NCBI GenBank assembly: GCA_002862965.1
Contig: PKCW01000067.1
Location: 1-10,057, forward strand
Origin: Pseudomonadota bacterium
Lineage (GTDB): Bacteria > Pseudomonadota > Gammaproteobacteria > UBA5335
DNA: 10,057 nt
Reading direction: 5' to 3'
Part shown: in pieces, positions 8,282 through 10,057 of the stretch
Layout: every line of letters begins with the position of its first letter
How positions within the stretch are numbered: position 1 is the stretch's first letter
Notes under the pieces: generated by a model
Database searches by the model: none
The model's input: only the letters and a program-made list of their open reading frames with translations
What the model was told of the DNA's origin: nothing
Translations under genes and position numbers: made by a program

Positions 8282-9424
8282 TCACTTGGCCGAACGCACG
8301 GCGGGGGCGCCGCGCCGCAGGGCAGGAACGGGAAGACGCTTGCCGATGGCGGCCATCGCCGGCGGCCCGTAGCGCTCGACCAGCCCGGCGATGCCACGGG
8401 GAAACAGCAGCACGGCCGCGATGAACAGCCCACCCATCAGATAGAGCCACAGTTCCGGGAAGGATTCGGAGAACATCGTTTTCGCGGCATTGACCAGCAG
8501 GGCGCCATAGACCGCGCCGATCAGCGAGTAACGTCCGCCGACGGCGGCGAAGATCACCAGTTCGATCGACGGCACCACGCCGACGAAGGAGGGGGACATG
8601 AAGCCGACCTGCAGGGTGAACATGGCGCCGCCGATGGCCGAGATCGCGGCCGCGACGCAGAAGATGAAGATCTTGATGTTGGCGACGTCGTAGCCCGAGA
8701 AGCGCACGCGATCCTCCTGATCGCGCAGGGCCACCAGCAGCAGCCCCAGCTTGCTGGTCAGGATCAGCCGCGACAGGACGATGACGCCCAGCAGCAGCGC
8801 GCAGGTGACGAAGTACAGCACCCACTTGGCCTCGTCGGTGCGGATGTCCCAGCCGAGCAGGGTGCGCAGATCGGTGATGCCGTTGATCCCGCCCGTATAG
8901 CCCTGCTGGCCGACGATGAGGATGGTCAGGATGGAGGCGATGGCCTGGGTGATGATGGAAAAGTACACGCCGCCGACCCGGCGCTTGAAAAGGGCGAAAC
9001 TGATCAGCCAGGCGAAGAGGGTCGGCAGGGCGACGATGGCGATCAGCGTGAGCGGCAGGCTGTAGAAGGGCTTCCAGAACCATGGCAGCGCGGTGATCTG
9101 GTTCCAGTCCATGAAGTCGGGGATGCCCGGCGTGGTCTGGATGGCCGTGTTGGCCGGGCTGGAGGCCTCGAGTTTCAGGAACATGGCCATGCAATAGCCG
9201 CCCAGGCCGAAGAAGATCCCCTGACCCAGGCTCAGGATGCCGCCGTAGCCCCAGCACAGCACCAGGCTCACGGCCACGAAGGCATAGGTGAGGTATTTGC
9301 CCACCAGATTGAGGCGGAAGCCGTCCAGAACGCCGGGCAGGACGATCAGGATCAGCCCCGCGAGCAGCAGGAAGCCCACCAGCCCGGAGAGGCCGCCGAA
9401 CAGTTTGTTCACCGCTTGATTCAT
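8282..9424 (-). CDS. urtC: Urea-type ABC transporter permease, LivM-like
   Basis: Inner-membrane permease subunit that forms the translocation path with UrtB. It has 380 residues with roughly ten hydrophobic segments. Family landmarks: SLVLCWGYGGILSLGQGIFF (53-72), GYCMAMFLKLE (77-87), the long loop PGIPDFMDWNQITALPWFWK (99-118) that distinguishes UrtC from LivM, KRRVGGVYFSIITQAIASI (148-166) and the cytoplasmic ATPase-contact region VALRDQEDRVRFSGYDVANI (231-250). The C-terminus is basic (RLPVPALRRGAPAVRSAK). The start is taken as ATG 9424; the in-frame TTG at 9430 is a real alternative, since GGGAG lies 4 nt before the TTG but 10 nt before the ATG. The two choices differ by two residues. 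The gene begins 24 bp after the urtB stop and is followed by urtD after 11 bp. Confidence 0.95.
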   Translation of the reverse strand: MNQAVNKLFGGLSGLVGFLLLAGLILIVLPGVLDGFRLNLVGKYLTYAFVAVSLVLCWGYGGILSLGQGIFFGLGGYCMAMFLKLEASSPANTAIQTTPGIPDFMDWNQITALPWFWKPFYSLPLTLIAIVALPTLFAWLISFALFKRRVGGVYFSIITQAIASILTILIVGQQGYTGGINGITDLRTLLGWDIRTDEAKWVLYFVTCALLLGVIVLSRLILTSKLGLLLVALRDQEDRVRFSGYDVANIKIFIFCVAAAISAIGGAMFTLQVGFMSPSFVGVVPSIELVIFAAVGGRYSLIGAVYGALLVNAAKTMFSESFPELWLYLMGGLFIAAVLLFPRGIAGLVERYGPPAMAAIGKRLPVPALRRGAPAVRSAK

Positions 9425-9448
9425 GAGCAATGGTCTCCCGAGGCGCGA

Positions 9449-10057
9449 TCAGCGCCGGATGCGCAGGTTGAACAGGCCCTGCGGGCGCAGCATGAGAATG
9501 ATGACGACGGCGAGCAGCGTGATGACCTTGGCCATCGAACCGCTGGAGAAGAACTCCAGGATCGACTGGGCCTGTGCGATGGTGAAGGCCGAGGCGATGG
9601 TGCCGAGCAGGCTGGCCGCGCCGCCGAACACCACCACGAGGAAGGTGTCGACGATGTAGAGCGAGCCGCTGGTGGGGCCGGTGGAGGCGATGGTGGTGAA
9701 GGCGGCGCCGGCGATGCCGGCCGTCCCGCAGCCGATGGCAAAGGTCATGCGGTCGACGCGGGTCGTGTCGATGCCCACGCAGCCGCTCATGACGCGGTTC
9801 TGGACCGTGGCGCGGACCCGCAGTCCCCAGCGCGAGCGAAACATGAACAGGAACACGGCCGCAGTGGTCACGATGGTCAGGCCCATCACGACCAGGCCGT
9901 TGATAGGGATTTCGATGCTGTCCGTCAGCGACAGCGATCCCAGCAGCCAGCCGGGCAGGGTGGGGCTGACCTCGCGGGCGCCAAAGGCGGAACGGAAGGT
10001 CTGCTGCATGATCAGGCTGAGCCCCCAGGTGGCCAGCAGGGTGTCGAGGGGCCGCTT
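9449..10057 (-). CDS. urtB: Urea-type ABC transporter permease, LivH-like (5' part beyond window edge)
   Basis: The C-terminal 202 residues of the other channel subunit of the urea importer; the start lies past the right edge. The first visible residues, RPLDTLLATWGLSLIMQQTF, match the conserved UrtB stretch leading into its periplasmic loop. A hydrophobic segment follows (~visible 51-73), then the cytoplasmic ATPase-contact loop GLRVRATVQNRVMSGCVGID (visible 78-97). After this come GTAGIAGAAF, the conserved TGPTSGSLYIVDTFLVVVFGG region, and the terminal RPQGLFNLRIRR. An internal ATG at 10009 is not the true start, because the frame remains open and conserved upstream of it. UrtB exists in short (~300) and long (~530, with a periplasmic N-terminal extension) forms; this window cannot tell which is present. 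It is the most upstream urt gene visible; urtA is expected beyond. Confidence 0.93.
   Translation of the reverse strand, partial: KRPLDTLLATWGLSLIMQQTFRSAFGAREVSPTLPGWLLGSLSLTDSIEIPINGLVVMGLTIVTTAAVFLFMFRSRWGLRVRATVQNRVMSGCVGIDTTRVDRMTFAIGCGTAGIAGAAFTTIASTGPTSGSLYIVDTFLVVVFGGAASLLGTIASAFTIAQAQSILEFFSSGSMAKVITLLAVVIILMLRPQGLFNLRIRR

Overview
The window is compact, high-GC bacterial chromosome (roughly two-thirds G+C by eye) carrying nine genes with almost no non-coding space. Its content is typical of a proteobacterium. A PilS/PilR-type two-component pair sits divergently beside sucC-sucD-nadE, an arrangement I associate with Gammaproteobacteria and some Betaproteobacteria. No species can be named from this sequence, and nothing looks recently acquired: there are no insertion sequences, integrases, tRNA or rRNA genes, CRISPR repeats or prophage genes.

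Layout. Positions 1-2932 (minus strand) hold a two-gene signalling operon: a six-pass membrane histidine kinase (pilS-like), then 2 bp later a sigma-54-dependent response regulator (pilR-like) cut by the left window edge. A 176-bp divergent spacer (2933-3108) follows, with a candidate sigma-70-like promoter and a short dyad. Positions 3109-6776 (plus strand) hold sucC, sucD and a glutamine-hydrolysing NAD+ synthetase (nadE), spaced 11 and 12 bp apart with good ribosome binding sites, so very likely one operon. Positions 6781-10057 (minus strand) hold the end of a urea-type ABC transporter operon in the order urtB (cut by the right edge), urtC, urtD, urtE. Its last gene converges on nadE with only 4 bp between the two stop codons.

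How the genes work together. SucC and SucD form succinyl-CoA synthetase, which gives substrate-level ATP or GTP in the TCA cycle. NadE makes the NAD+ that the cycle reduces, using glutamine as amide donor. UrtB and UrtC form the membrane channel and UrtD and UrtE the two ATPases of a high-affinity urea (or short-chain amide) importer. The binding protein UrtA is expected beyond the right edge. PilS/PilR normally control sigma-54-dependent type IV pilin transcription; no pilin gene is in view.

I see no previously undescribed system here. The findings are modest: features of the divergent and convergent junctions, family-specific motif variants, and questions about gene neighbourhood.
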